A stretch of DNA of 64,000 bases from Meandrina meandrites (Eukaryota; Cnidaria; Anthozoa; Scleractinia; Meandrinidae). Shown here in pieces: positions 34,109-46,105 of the stretch. A program made the position numbers and the translations under genes. How positions within the stretch are numbered: position 1 is the stretch's first letter; every line of letters starts with the position of its first letter. Where the stretch lies: contig OY855904.1 of assembly GCA_963693305.1 (NCBI GenBank), positions 32,581,742 through 32,645,741 of the forward strand, in the 5' to 3' direction. The notes beneath the pieces are model-generated. The model searched no databases and was not told the origin of the DNA. It saw only the letters and a list, made by a program, of their open reading frames with translations.

Positions 34109-37100
34109 CTGGAGAAAAGAGTACAAAAAATGTGTAAATCAAAAAAAGATTGAACAAAGCACAAAAAATCTGTTTAATTAAATACAAGAAACCGCGCAAG
34201 AGAAAAAGTCATGTTTGGTTTGATATCCTTTGTACTCAATTGTCCCTTTATATAAACGAATAAACAGAGGTTTATCATATCATTCTGCTAAAACAATTAA
34301 GTTCAAAATAAGTAGATAACATGTACATCCTATGAATTGAAAGAGGGGCCAGATTATTGTTCTATCGTAATTTAAATGCTGAGTAAATGCTAACAGTACT
34401 GACGAACAGATGCTCTTTTCTCGTTAACATGGCAAAGGTGAGCACTCTAAGAGATTGTTGAAGTGAACAAGCATCAGATTGAACTACAACGTATATAGAG
34501 CACAACTAAGAACATTTGCGTTGTTTAACCATTGTAACCAACGTTAAAATTATAAGAAGAGAATACTTTGTTACTATTACCATGAGAAAAAAAAACGCAA
34601 AGTGTATGAAAAACGTATTTTTTAAGAGAAAGCGTCTGCATATTTGTTTTGTCCTGGCGGGATAAAACGTCGAATTTTTCACAGAGCTGAAGAATGCTTT
34701 GGTCTAGAGAGCAAAAATATCAAAAATACGCTAATACGCAGAGAATATATACACAAAATTTCAAGGTGTTAAAGCGACAATTTCACAGACCTACTGTGAT
34801 AACTATTTTAGTTTCATAACAAGCAGCCACACGTCTGTTTGCTTTGACATTAAAAGGATAGAACTCGAATAAAATGTTACCTTCTTCCTATTCCTATTAA
34901 GTGCAGTCACTCAGAGTTGAATACGTTGTCAGTGTCAAGAGAGCTTGTCGAGTCCGTATCAAATTGAAATGAATTATAGTAACGTCTCTCAGGATTACCA
35001 CCTCCAAGTAAGTCGTCTGTCTGGAATAATTTCTATTTATTTCAAAATATGACAATACCTGTCATCTGGCTTGAGAAAATTGCAGATGTTAGTTTGATTA
35101 TTTGACACAACACGAAGAATAGCTTTTCAATTCTTATACAAAAAGTGTCCTTCAAGAAGCGTCAGATGACAAGAGAAGAGAGGAAAAAAGAACTTCTGAC
35201 AGTTTCATTTGACTTCCTTAGTTGGCGTCAGTTTGGTAAGTTTACTTAAATTCCTACCAGCATTGTTTCACAACTGCAATGTGATCGGCTTAGTGAACAT
35301 ATCTTCCTTTTGAATATATTAAAAACTACAAATACCCGCCCTTTTAGCTGCGAAAATAGAAATCCCTACTAACAGATTTAGCCTACAGGTAAATAAGAAT
35401 TCGTTTACCCAGCAGGAAGGTCCTGATATCGGTTTCATCTCGCCGTTTACACACAGGGCGCGCTGGACGAGCCTGAAATAAAAACGTTTTCGTTTTGAAA
35501 CTGAAAGCTATTCACTTGGGTGCTATTCATGAAAGCAAACGTTTTTAGGGTGACTCATGCCCAAATGCTGGTGAAACCTAAGGAAAATTGAACACTCGCG
35601 CGTTGGAACATGAACACTGATCAGCTAGACATACGTACGGTACAACTGAGGTGCTTGCGAACTTCTTTGAGCATTCAAAGTCACTGGTACATTGCAAAAC
35701 GTACAAAATATTGTACGCATATTAATTTAACTGATTGTTTGAAGTAAAAATTAACGAAGCGTGAGTTTTCTTACCATTCACCTAGAGTGTGATCTGATGA
35801 ATTCGAAAACGTTTCCTCCTCTGACGTTCACTCGCTTGAAGCACGTTCTTGAAGAGAATCGAAATGTTTAAGTACTCAGTAAAAAAAATTACTAAGAATC
35901 TGCGGCATATTCATTTAATTTCATAGCTTTTTTGTGTCCCGTGGGACACACTTGTACCTCTTGATCTTTTGAGATTCTGAGGACAGAGGACCCTGGCTGA
36001 CGTTATGACAACTCGGTCAAAATGGCGCCGGCAAAATTATAAAAACTTGTATAAAGCATTATAGGTAAAATTGATATCGAAGAAAATGATAATAAACGGC
36101 CAGAAAAGTTACATATCACATCGCATGTTGTCTGTGTCATGTTTCTTTACTGATTTGAAGCATTGAGCCGCATTTTAACCGAATTTTTAGGCTGAGTTTA
36201 CCCTTACCTAAAATATTGCAAGGGAGAACACTTGCCACGCTCAGGAGAAAGGAAGCCAAAGATTGGCTTTAATCGGTCCCACGTGTTTCTGCCGATATAT
36301 TTCTGCTTATCACGCGAAATTCACAATATGTCATCACAAATTCTATAAAGGGATTGAGCGTGATCTACCTTTCATAGAAACAGCTGGACTTATGTTTTGT
36401 ATCTTAAAGGTGCTTTGGCCAGTACGGATGAAATTAGTTTTCTGGGAAACGAAGACTTCTGTTCTCGATATAAAACGACCACTCTCGTTTGCTCGAGGCT
36501 CGTTTGCAATATCGTGATTCATTTAAACGTTTGCATGTTGATTTTGAGTCATATAGTCCGAGGATTTCCGCAATTGCTTTGAATTCATCAGAATGGACGT
36601 AAGTGGAACACTAGTCACTCCTGGGATATTTCACGGCATGCCGCCCGAAAGCATTGCATAACTAGTATATGTTAGCAACCATTAAGAAAAAATGCGGCAA
36701 TACTGAGGATACGAGCCTTACATGACAATCTGTCTACAGCTGGGATATAACGACGTTGAGGACTTTGTATTCCAGCCAACAGACGAGAAACATTTCAATC
36801 TCCTTAATTGTAAAAGATATTATTTTCCCACCAGCAGAGTGGTTGCTTAAAATAGCTATACTTAATTAAAAAAAAAACATTATTAATATTCAAATATTTA
36901 ATAATTATTTTGTTAAAAGATTACCCTAAATACAAGCAATTTTAATATTATACAAACAGAACAGGCATGAAAACAACTTGCTGGCAGCTTGTTGTCGGAA
37001 TTATCTTTTTTTGTTGGAAGAGGGACGTAGAGAAAGGGTAGCAATTTGTGAATGGCTGCGTTCGGCTATGGTTTCTGTTGACAGACTAAACAAACAGCTC

Positions 37101-37149
37101 AAACGCTAATTGCAAAAAAGCCACGAAAAAAAATTGTCTCACGTTCATC
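34109..37149. other. Intergenic: 5' flank of ADAMTS-type gene and of GPCR 2
   Basis: The two genes are divergent here. About 36720-37100 is diverged but recognisably similar to 38760-39080, the flank before the next receptor unit (shared 'acaaacagaac-gg-atga-aacaactt' blocks), so the receptor promoter region was copied with the gene. ORFs near 36263-36582 have no motifs. No promoter elements can be assigned with confidence. Confidence 0.5.
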
Positions 37150-38076
37150 ATGGTTGCTCAGTTCTGTGCACGGGAGTTGGAAGAACTTAAAACAATAGTT
37201 ATACATCAACACGCAACTTTAATGTTAATTCTGTGCGTATTGATCCTTGCTTTTTCTGTTGTGGCAGTACTTGGAAATTTTCTTGTGATTCGCGCCTTGT
37301 GGAAAGCCTCATCGATACCCAGTATTTTGAAAAAGTTTTTCCTGAGTCTTGCATTATCTGATCTTGCAATGGGATTATTTGCACAACCGATGTTTGGTGT
37401 AACACTCGCTGTCATGATAAACATGACAGCCAGAGGAGACTACAACTTCGACTTGTTTTGTCCGACAATATTAGTTATCGGATATTTTTCTTTATTTCTT
37501 TTGGCTTGTGCATCGTTTTTAAATGTAACCGCCATTGCTGTCGACAGACAGCTCGCAATTTTCCTTCATCTCCGATATCAAGAACTTGTGACTCCAAAAC
37601 GTGCTATGATTGCCTTGGTGTCTTTATGGTTAACAAGTGGTGTTGCTGCCTCCATATTCATATCACTCCCGGATAACAATGACATGGTTTCGAACGTGCT
37701 TCTATTTTGTGGCCTTCTGGTGACAACTGTAGCATATATTCGCATATATAGAGCCGTTAGATATCATCAGAATCAGATTCAAAGCCAATGCCAGCTAGAA
37801 AATGGTCATGCAATGGAGATACTCCGGGAAAAGAAATCGACCATCAATGCTTTGTTTGTTCATGTTGTTTTTTTAGTGTGTTATCTTCCATATTTATGCT
37901 GCTCGATAATGGTAATGGTGGATAGATTTCGAGTATCGTTCTCAGCAGCTTATCAAGTCTCTTTCTTCTTGGTTCTTCTCAACTCGTCATTAAATCCGAT
38001 AGTTTACTGTTGGCGCTATCGTGACATTCGCGTAATTGCAAAGAATATAGTTAAGGAAATACTACGCATTACCTAA
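37150..38076 (+). CDS. Class A GPCR 2, MECA-like orphan receptor
   Basis: Intronless, 308 aa from an ATG in context ATCATGG. Landmarks: GN at 42-43, LALSD with Asp71, Cys104, DRQ at 132-134, Trp160, CYLP at 244-247, NPIVY at 282-286, short basic C-tail. A possible N-glycosylation site, NMT, lies at 91-93 in the first extracellular loop. Like its paralogues it has a Cys-free short second extracellular loop and no TM5 Pro. DRQ, not DRY, is unusual for a G-protein-coupling motif. It is roughly 60-65% identical by eye to the receptor at 39980 and more distant from the one at 4925. Membrane receptor, ligand unknown. No frame defects. Confidence 0.94.
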   Translation: MVAQFCARELEELKTIVIHQHATLMLILCVLILAFSVVAVLGNFLVIRALWKASSIPSILKKFFLSLALSDLAMGLFAQPMFGVTLAVMINMTARGDYNFDLFCPTILVIGYFSLFLLACASFLNVTAIAVDRQLAIFLHLRYQELVTPKRAMIALVSLWLTSGVAASIFISLPDNNDMVSNVLLFCGLLVTTVAYIRIYRAVRYHQNQIQSQCQLENGHAMEILREKKSTINALFVHVVFLVCYLPYLCCSIMVMVDRFRVSFSAAYQVSFFLVLLNSSLNPIVYCWRYRDIRVIAKNIVKEILRIT

Positions 38077-39082
38077 ATAGGATGGTTGATAATTGTAAAT
38101 ATCATGCGAAAGAAAACGCTTCGTCGAGAAATAAGACTTCAAAATTACATCGAGACTTCTTAAGCTGATAATAACGAATTGAAAGAAAACTTATCAAACT
38201 GTTTCTTGGCAATACGAGACTTAAATGTGTAGTTACTGAAGAATGCGACAAGGTTTAGCAGCTTAGAATTTGAAGATATAAGACATGCCGTTCACTAGTT
38301 GTGAAAGATTATTCATATTTTCTTGTATTGATGTCAATTAAGTTGTCATATTTTTGAGCTTATATCTTGCAGGTGTTCCTTTATTGCTTTTCTAGTTAGA
38401 AGACAAGCTTTAACACTACAGGCAATGACTAATTCACAATTATAGAAAGTATTTCAAGAAATATTAAATACGTAATTGACTCTTGTGGAGTTCTCATTTA
38501 TCAGAGTTTAAAAGAAATATTTAAAAGCTGTTCAATTCAGAGTTAAACACCTTTTAGTCCTTTTTGCATACACGTTGCTTCTTAAGTCTATCCATGAATA
38601 AATACTTATAATTAACTCTAATTTAGGTTGTTACGAAAATGAAATGTGACCCGTGCGCTATCGGTAGTGTGCTCTACTAATTGTAATATGCCCGAAAAGA
38701 AGAGGATATGAAAGTGAATACCTATATTTCTTTCCGATATAAAAATACGATATAAATACACGACAGTCTATCGACAGCTGCATAAAATGACACTCAGTAC
38801 TTTGCATACCAACCAATAGACAAAAACCCCTTTTAATAAACAGTCTAAATTTTCCTTTTGTGCTAAAAACATCATTTTCTTTCTACCAGCAGAATGTTTA
38901 CTAAAAAAGCCATAGTTAATTAGTAAGGAAGCGCTATTAATATTCGGAAATTTGAACACAAAGCCATAAGATGACTCCAAGCGCTCCCAAGCTGTTTAAT
39001 TATATGATGCAAACAGAACGGGTATGATAACAACTTCCTGGCAGCTCGTTGGCACAATTATCTTTTAATGAGAAGGGGAAGT
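38077..39082. other. 3' flank of GPCR 2 and start of next unit
   Basis: 38077-38420 reappears, without its receptor, at about 53540-53860. A candidate poly(A) signal AATAAA lies at 38597-38602. 38760-39080 parallels 36720-37100. No gene. Confidence 0.6.
38597..38602 (+). promoter_or_regulatory. Candidate poly(A) signal for GPCR 2
   Basis: AATAAA about 520 bases after the stop codon. The assignment rests only on motif and position. Confidence 0.35.
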
Positions 39083-39979
39083 ATTTTCAAAGAAACTCGA
39101 ATTTTATGGAGTTGCCATTGCCATAGTCAGTTTTTTTCCTGCAAAAACTATACATTAACCGTCTGAAGGTAAAGAAAACTCTGTATGTTGTTTTCTGAAA
39201 ATGTGTTGAAGTCACGTTTGGTTCTTATACAGCCGCGCAAATGGCGAGTTACCTCCACCTTCATACGCACCTCTCGCCACGCCGGACCTGACGCCGAGAA
39301 CTACTTCAGGTTATAATCCGCCCCCACCCTACCTCCCTCCGCTATTCCCTCGCAGCAGATAGACTAGTGCTTTCTTGAAGAAAGAACTCTTACTGTCCAC
39401 TTCATGAAATTTCGCTGGCCCATTTGATCATATTGAAGCTGGAACTTCGAAACAAAAGGAGGCGAAGGATGCCACAAATTTCAATTTTTTTTTCAATTTT
39501 TTCGTTCAAATTCAACTCAGTCGAGTTTCATTTCAATAATTCACCATTTCAACATATTATGGTTTATGTGCTTTTATCCATTCAGTAAATAAACGTGAAA
39601 TTGAAGCTGAACGATCGACTTAACTGTAAAAAGCAAAAATATGATAGGCTGTCATGTTTTACCTTATGACGCGTCCCAATACAATAGTGCATTTCGAGTT
39701 TAAAGAACACATAAAACTGTTCTTATACTCCATGCACTTTTAGTGAAGAAAGGGGTTGCAGAAATCCCTCAAAACATCTGTTTAAAATTTTAATCACTAA
39801 GTTTTCAAAATTACTTCAAATCAAGCTGCAGTTCAAAGGAAAAGAATACAGATCACGCCAGCAAGCGAGTTGTGTAAACCAATTATCAAAAGGGAATTCA
39901 TAACCAGTGCTATCTTAATCCGTTAGCAGAGGCCCAGCAGATTGTGGCTCAAACGAAAACAAGAAAACTCCAGTTCGTC

Positions 39980-40915
39980 ATGGTTGCCCAGTTTTGCGCT
40001 CGGCTGTTGGAGGAATATAAAATACTCGTACGTGTTTACGAAACCTTTATGTTAATTTTGTGCGTATTTATCGTGGCATTTTCTGCCGTGGCAACGTTTG
40101 GAAATCTCCTTGCAATTCGTGCCTTGTGTAAAGCCTCGTCCGTACCTTCTACTTTAAAGAAGTTGTTCCTGAGTCTTGCCTTCTCTGATCTTGCCGTGGG
40201 ATTGTTTGCTCAACTAATGTTTGGTGCAGTCTTAGCAGCGATGTTAAAGATGGCAGCAGGTGCAAACTTTAACTTCGACTTCTACTGCCCATCAATTTTA
40301 TCAACAGCTTATTTTTCTTTTTTTCTCCTGGCTTGTGCATCGTTTCTAAATGTAACCGCCATCGCTGTTGACAGACTTCTCGCTATTTCGCTTCATCTCC
40401 GATACCAAGAACTTGTGACTCCAAAACGTGTTATTATTGCCGTGGTGTCCTTATGGTTAGCAAGTGGCGTTGCTGCTTCCATATTCATATCACTTCCTAC
40501 CGGTAATGGAAGGGTATCTAATATCATTGAATTTGTTGGCCTCCTCGTTACAACTGTGGCCTATTTTCGCATTTACAAGGTTGCCAGATATCATCAGAAT
40601 CAGATTCAAAGTCAGTTGCAACTGCAAAATGGTCAAGCAATGGAGCTACTCCGAGAAAAAAAGTCGGCCATAAACACTTTGTTGTTTTATGCTGTTTTTC
40701 TTGCTTGTTTCTTTCCACATTTATGTTGTTCAATTTTATTGTTATATATGGATGATCCTCCAAGATCGCTTGGTGCAGGCAATAAAGCCTCGCTATTCTT
40801 CATTTTCCTGAATTCTTCGTTAAACCCGCTCCTATATTCCTGGCGATATCGCGAGATTCGGGAAATCATGAAAAGCACAGCTAAGAAGGTGATTTGCATC
40901 ACCTGGTCTGCCTAA
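39980..40915 (+). CDS. Class A GPCR 3, MECA-like orphan receptor (intact member of the recent trio)
   Basis: Intronless, 311 aa. The frame is open from 39944 (GTG) but the first ATG is at 39980, aligned with the start of GPCR 2 (both MVAQFCAR). Landmarks: GN at 41-42, Asp70, DRL at 131-133, Trp159, CFFP at 243-246, NPLLY at 282-286, C-tail ending ICITWSA with a Cys that could be palmitoylated. The second extracellular loop is short and Cys-free and there is no TM5 Pro. Copies B and C are pseudogenes, so this is the only functional member of the trio here. Confidence 0.94.
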   Translation: MVAQFCARLLEEYKILVRVYETFMLILCVFIVAFSAVATFGNLLAIRALCKASSVPSTLKKLFLSLAFSDLAVGLFAQLMFGAVLAAMLKMAAGANFNFDFYCPSILSTAYFSFFLLACASFLNVTAIAVDRLLAISLHLRYQELVTPKRVIIAVVSLWLASGVAASIFISLPTGNGRVSNIIEFVGLLVTTVAYFRIYKVARYHQNQIQSQLQLQNGQAMELLREKKSAINTLLFYAVFLACFFPHLCCSILLLYMDDPPRSLGAGNKASLFFIFLNSSLNPLLYSWRYREIREIMKSTAKKVICITWSA

Positions 40916-41397
40916 AAACTATGAACATCACTTAAATGTGCATTATTCAGTCAACGATCGTTCGTTACACAATGCTGTAGGTGTAAACTTTATTTCAAAA
41001 AGCTTGCTTCTATCGTTAATTTTACAATGCTGCAAATTCGTCGTCTCGCTTTTATGTAAAGAACACCCACAGACAGAGCACTTTTGTCATGCGGTTTTGC
41101 AGGTGTTCACTTAATTTAAGTATAATATTAATTAATGCTTCGTGTACACGAAAGTCTACAGAGCATGCTTAAAAGATGTAAAATTCTTCATTAGTCATAT
41201 TATTTTGTGCATAAGTGCTACTTATTAAGTTAACGGGTTGGTTGAACAATAACTCGCATAATTATTTGGCTAGTGCTTTAATTAAGATATAACGCACGCT
41301 GTGTTTGGCTGAATATCAGGCTGAATTTTGCCGTTATGCCGAAGGGCATATTGGCCGATGTTAATGTCTGCTGGCTTGTAGAACGAGAGAGCCATGC

Positions 41398-41403
41398 AAT
41401 AAA
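41398..41403 (+). promoter_or_regulatory. Candidate poly(A) signal for GPCR 3
   Basis: AATAAA in 'gccatgcaataaacgtc', conserved in copy B at 51327-51332. About 480 bases after the stop codon. Confidence 0.4.
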
Positions 41404-42636
41404 CGTCTTAAACTCAAACTAGCCTGGGACCGCCCTGGGAGAATATCGTCTTTGGTCTTTCTTGCGCTGATCTCGTTTTCCTCGCTCCGTTACTCAGGAG
41501 CACGGGCTCCTCGAAGAAAAAGTATGCCAGTTAACTCGCGACAAAAAGGTGAACCCATAAACTTCAGGAACACCAGCCGCACACGCTACCACGAGCAGCA
41601 GAAGACTCTGGCTCCTAGGTCTATCTCTAAAAAGCTTAACCCTTGCACGTACAAGAGGTATCTTCTTAATTTTGAAAGAGGATTTACTCTATTGTGCTGA
41701 AGATTTCAGTAGCTGTTCAGTCTCTTCGGAAATCTTGTTTAATTATATGATGCAAACAGAACGGGTATGACAACAACTTCCTAGCAACTCGTTGACATAA
41801 TTATCTTTAAATGTATTCTAAATTTCGGTGTTCACCGTCGGTTTCTGTTGACAGACTGACAGCTCCAACTGCCTAATGTAGAAACAGGACCGAAAAACAA
41901 CCTCGAATTTTATGGAATTGCCATTGCCATAATCAGTTTTTTATTTCCTGCAAAACCTCTACATTTGACCGTCTGAAGGTAAAGAAAACTCTGTGTTGTT
42001 TGCTGAAAATGTGTTGAAGACTTGTTTGGTTCATATACAGCCGCACAAAATGGCTATTTACCTCCACCTTCATACGCACCACTCGCCACGCCGGACCTCC
42101 CAGGGAACCACTTCAGGTTATAATCCGCCCCCACCCTACCTCCCACTGTTTCCTTACAGATAGACTAGTGCTTTCTTGAAGAAAGAACTCTGACTGTCCA
42201 CTTCATGAAATTTCGCGGGCCCACATTAAAATGCAATTTTACTGTCACGTCAGTAAAATATAGTTAATGGAACGTGACGCTCGTAATCAGTAAGCCTTTC
42301 ATGGCGGCGTTGTTTTCAATTAAGCTATTGTGTAGGCAAGCTCCCAAGGCCAAGCAGACTCTGAGATACATTGTATTCTAGCTCAAACATTATGGCTTTG
42401 TTACCTCTAGCAGATTATAACGATCGATAGCATTGGCCAAGATTATTAAAGCACTATTCATGGCCAAGAGTATACACGTGTAATGCTAAGCTGTCCGGTA
42501 GTACAGCTCTTTCTACTGGCTTTCCCAGCAGACAAGCGTCTAGCCATAAAAGCTCAAACAAACTGTTCAGAGTTCACTTTGGTGTTCTGTTGTACAGCGC
42601 AGTTAGCACTTGCTATACTATTGTTAAATTTTTTTC

Positions 42637-43283
42637 ATGGCTCACCGCTCACGCCGTGCTTTGAACACAGACCCGGGAGAGGATCTCTCAAAGCTTTCCA
42701 GCGAAGTCCTCAAACTCCGTTTACAAGCCCTCAATCTTCCAGTCACGGGCTCTAAAGGGCACCTACTTAGCCGTCTCAAGCGGGTTACGCAGGGCAACGC
42801 GGTTGCACCACGGCGAAAGCCACAAAAACGTCTGTCTCAGCCCAAAGCTCGTCGTGGGCGCTCAGCCAAAAGGACCGCCATCGAGTCGCAACCATCTGAC
42901 GAAGCTGAAAACGTTCTACGCAGGCGACATGTGCCATCAAGCCTCGAACACGAGCAGGAAGACAGCGCCCTGTCGGACAGGGCCTCCTTGTCCTCGATCG
43001 AGGAGATGTTGGAGTCCGATCACGAACCTGTCATCCCAACTGTACCACGTTTCCAACAGGACGACGCCGGCTTCAGTCCCGTCCAGCGTTCGGCGATCGA
43101 AGCGATCGTGACTCAATCAGTACACTCTGCATTCTCCGCGTTCCGAACACCGCCCGCAACAACTCCAAGCCCATTCACTCCTGGCATGGCTTCTCCTCTG
43201 GGTCTCTCAAGGCCAGTAGATAAAAGCTTGGAGGACAAGATACTCAGGGGTGAGTACATTGACTTTGCCTTGCTTTTGCCAAT
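42637..43283 (+). pseudogene. DIRS gag-like ORF, 5' part, with SAP motif
   Basis: Starts at an ATG. Residues about 8-45 (LSKLSSEVLKLRLQALNLPV then KGHLLSRLKRV) match the SAP DNA/RNA-binding helix pair. A basic, Pro/Ser-rich, acidic-patch stretch follows. The frame is interrupted in the codons after GEYIDFALLLP by the left end of the nested element. It resumes at about 46106. Probable nucleic-acid-binding capsid-like protein; now disrupted. Confidence 0.75.
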
Positions 43284-43499
43284 CTCGTTCTCAGAGTCCA
43301 CAGGCTCCACGGTCAGCGGTTTAGTCGCCGGGTGAAACTCTGGGGAAATGGAATTTTTTTCCCACGAATTCATGGGTTCCGGTTGTTATGCGCATGCTTA
43401 GCTAGTAAAACGGAAGTGAAAAAAATCGGAAAAAACCGAAGGCTCAGGGGTCAGTATAAAAATCTGAGAAGTCCACTCTCTCGATCGCGACATAGGACT

Positions 43500-45040
43500 C
43501 GATATACAACTCGTAAAGTCAAGTGGATCAACGCTTTTATGGGCGATTCAAAGGCTCCTTTGAAGAAAAAACAGCTCAACGGGAAAACTGCGATAGATCG
43601 ACAGTGCTGTTTGAAAGCAAAACATGCACGTCAGATTGTGTAAGTTCCTGGAGGACAAACGTAAACAAAGGGAGTCGTAATGCCAAGTTGTATACGAATG
43701 TATTTTTTCTCTGGAAGAAATCTTTCGAGGAAGGCCAGTGGTCGAATCTACATTTACAAACAGCATTGTAAACGACGGCCGTGAGAGCACGGAGCAACTG
43801 CACGTCGATCGAAAGCTCATTTCGAAAATCAAATTTTCATTGAAATGCAATCGAATAGGCAGGTAAGCAATTATAATGTGCCGTATTTTCCAATACAGTG
43901 GGAGACTACAGTTGCAAGATTGGTTTTACCCAAAAAGATGGAACTTTGGCGGACCGTAGCAATAACAGATATGTGTCGGTTTGGTTGTCATCCGATGGAA
44001 CTTCTAACACGTTTCATTCATTGGTTTTACTCAGATTTATTCATTTTACCGCTGTTGTTGACGAAGTTCCTCGGTACATTTTCGTCAAGACTTAAAATCG
44101 AAAATTTCCGCTGGCATTTGTAACTCATTAGACAAATGATGAATTTGTTTTACCTTTGAACGAACTATCTGTAAATAAAAGTGACTATTTAAAGCATTTA
44201 CAAAATGCTGTAATTTATCAGAGGAATATGGCCTTGCATTTGTGAATATGTACAGTGCAATTGTACTTTGTTTTTGCTGAAATTAAAGTTCTCCAAGGGT
44301 GTTTCTATGACCTGATTTAGCTTTTTGTAACATTCACTGAGTGCTACCATGTGAATATTGGTTGAATATTGTATTGGTTTTCTGTACATGGCCTACCCCC
44401 AACTGCACGCAGCCTGCACAGCTCAAGAAAGACTGGTTGCTTGTCACAGATTGCTGGAACGGCTTGTTGAGTTACCCCATTTCTGTAGCATTATAAGTGA
44501 CTGGGGATATCTCTTCTTCCCCCTTTCCCCCCGGATGGGATACTAGTCCATTACAGGATTACCGCCAAAAAGTAAATTTGTTGGAACCCATTTATATTTG
44601 AGAGTAAAGTGTCTTTCCCAGAACACAACACAATGGCCCTGGCTGGGGCTTGAATCCAGACCATTCAATCCGAAGTCGAGTGAGCTAACCATTAGCCCAC
44701 TATGTCCACCGGGACTGTCCCCCATCATGTTTGTTGTAGTACAGGTTGTTTAGGCAAGGCACATAGATTTGATTTCATTTACAGATTCACCAAAAGAAAA
44801 AACATTTGTGAAATAAACATAAATTATCTTGCAATACAACATACTGAAAGACTCCTGAAACTCCACAAGACTGTCAAGAGGTGTGGGCTGGAATAAACAC
44901 CACCCAGAAACTTGTACAAATCACAAAATGATAAGCAGTCAGATTGAGTGGAAAAAAAATTAAACTTTATTCTCATGTTACAGTTAGTGGACATCTATGT
45001 GTCTATTTGTTGTCATTTAGCCAACCGGCTGCAGGACCTG
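43500..45040. other. Exon-like pieces inside the inverted-repeat element
   Basis: Plus strand: an open stretch ending at a GTAAGC donor (about 43862), then an acceptor TACAG at about 43901 leading into GDYSCKIGFTQKDGTLADRS (Ig-like flavour) and an AATAAA at 44174-44179. Minus strand: acceptor TTTTTGCAG before 45037, a short coding run with stop, and an AATAAA at 44966-44971. These look like two convergent gene 3' ends. They may be captured host exons or an unrecognised element gene. Function unknown; purely an inference from splice-like and poly(A) signals. Confidence 0.35.
44525..44712 (-). mobile_element. tRNA-derived SINE (family B, copy 2)
   Basis: Minus strand: 'gtgggctaatggttagctc' (A-box region), 'ctggattcaagccccagcc' (B-box), then the body 'tgttgtgttctgggaaagac' and 'actttactctcaaatataaa'. 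This tRNA head plus 'ttgtgttct-gg-aaagacacttta' body recalls SINEs with conserved central domains widespread in marine invertebrates. It lies within the inverted-repeat element. Confidence 0.85.
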
Positions 45041-46105
45041 CAAAAATAAAATTATTAAAATACATCTATGAACACAAAAGACACTTTACGACATGAGTCC
45101 TTGAAGCCATTAGAAAGAAATGATTGTGTAACAATTGCAATAGGGGATGATAGGAGAGGACAGCTCTTGGTTTAGTCTTCATTTGAGCCTAGTGGCCCAG
45201 AAGGCTGGAGTCCATCCAGGTTTACACAGTTTTAGGCAGTTGGTGGTTTGGCTGGGGTGGTGGTTAAGGGGAAATTTTAGAATAAATTATTGTAGGAATC
45301 AAAAGAGAGAGAGAGATTTCTTTTTATCTGAGGCCAATAGGTAGACATTGTAAAAGTATATCAACAAGCCGGCAAATTGCAGTTTTCCAAGCAAGGACTG
45401 GTGTTTGAATCAACTTTATACTATATCATGCACTTGCAAGGTTCAAATGTGGTTCATAATTTTTTCACATACCATTACCAACTGTCTAAAGAAATTCTCA
45501 TAAACACTTGCATGCCCTGTTTACATAAGGTTTACAACCTAGTCAGTTTTGTGCAATATGGGAGTTTTCTATTTCCTTCACTGCAAAAATACTCGAGACA
45601 TAATTAATGTCCCATAATTTTCAATATTATTCCTGCATAACAGCCGGCGTTGCACACAGATGCAGTCGCTGGGATGTATTTACGTTTAGAAAAGCACCAG
45701 AATTTACTAAAAATCGGAAATGTATAAAAACACATCAGACATTTCCACCTCCTCGATCGAAGAAAATACTATTTAACAACCGAGTGAAAATGGGTGAATA
45801 CCAAAAACTAATGCTAGTTTTTACCTATACCTTGAAAACGGAGCGGGAAATACATCATAAATTGCGGTTTAAGGCCAAGATACTGCAAAACACAAACAAA
45901 CGAACTCCAAAAATCTCGGCAAAATGGCCGATAAAGCTTCATAATCAACTTCCGGAAATACGTCTGAGTTCGAAGGCTATTGTATTGAAACAGCCAATCA
46001 AAACAAATTCGAATTAATTCGAAAAATTCCATTTCCCCAGAGTTTCACCCGGCGACTAAACCGCTGACCGTGGAGCCTGTGGACTCTGGGAACGAGATTG
46101 TGCTC

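Larger units (their letters stand above)
39083..41740 (+). repeat. Segmental duplicate A carrying GPCR 3
   Basis: The stretch from about 39083 ('gaattttatggagttgccattg') through the receptor to about 41740 is repeated, nearly identical, as copy B (41836-42223 continued at 49361-51630) and, 3'-truncated, as copy C (53868-55326). The copies share promoter flank, coding region and 3' flank, so the duplications are recent. Confidence 0.9.
43284..46105. mobile_element. 2.8 kb element with 79-bp near-identical terminal inverted repeats
   Basis: The first 79 bases ('caatctcgttctcagagtcc' onward, through 'gggtgaaactctggggaaat') recur inverted at the right end with a single mismatch. It interrupts the DIRS gag ORF, which gives both borders to within a few bases. 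No transposase is recognised inside. The interior holds exon-like pieces on both strands (see separate entry) and a SINE. Target duplication is not clear (TGC or a longer decayed one). The 1/79 mismatch indicates a recent insertion. Confidence 0.85.

Noticed and set aside
33891..34199. 102-codon minus-strand ORF with hydrophobic start
   Set aside because: It starts at TTG, not ATG. The overlapping ATG frame at 34108 gives a better signal peptide that splices in phase.
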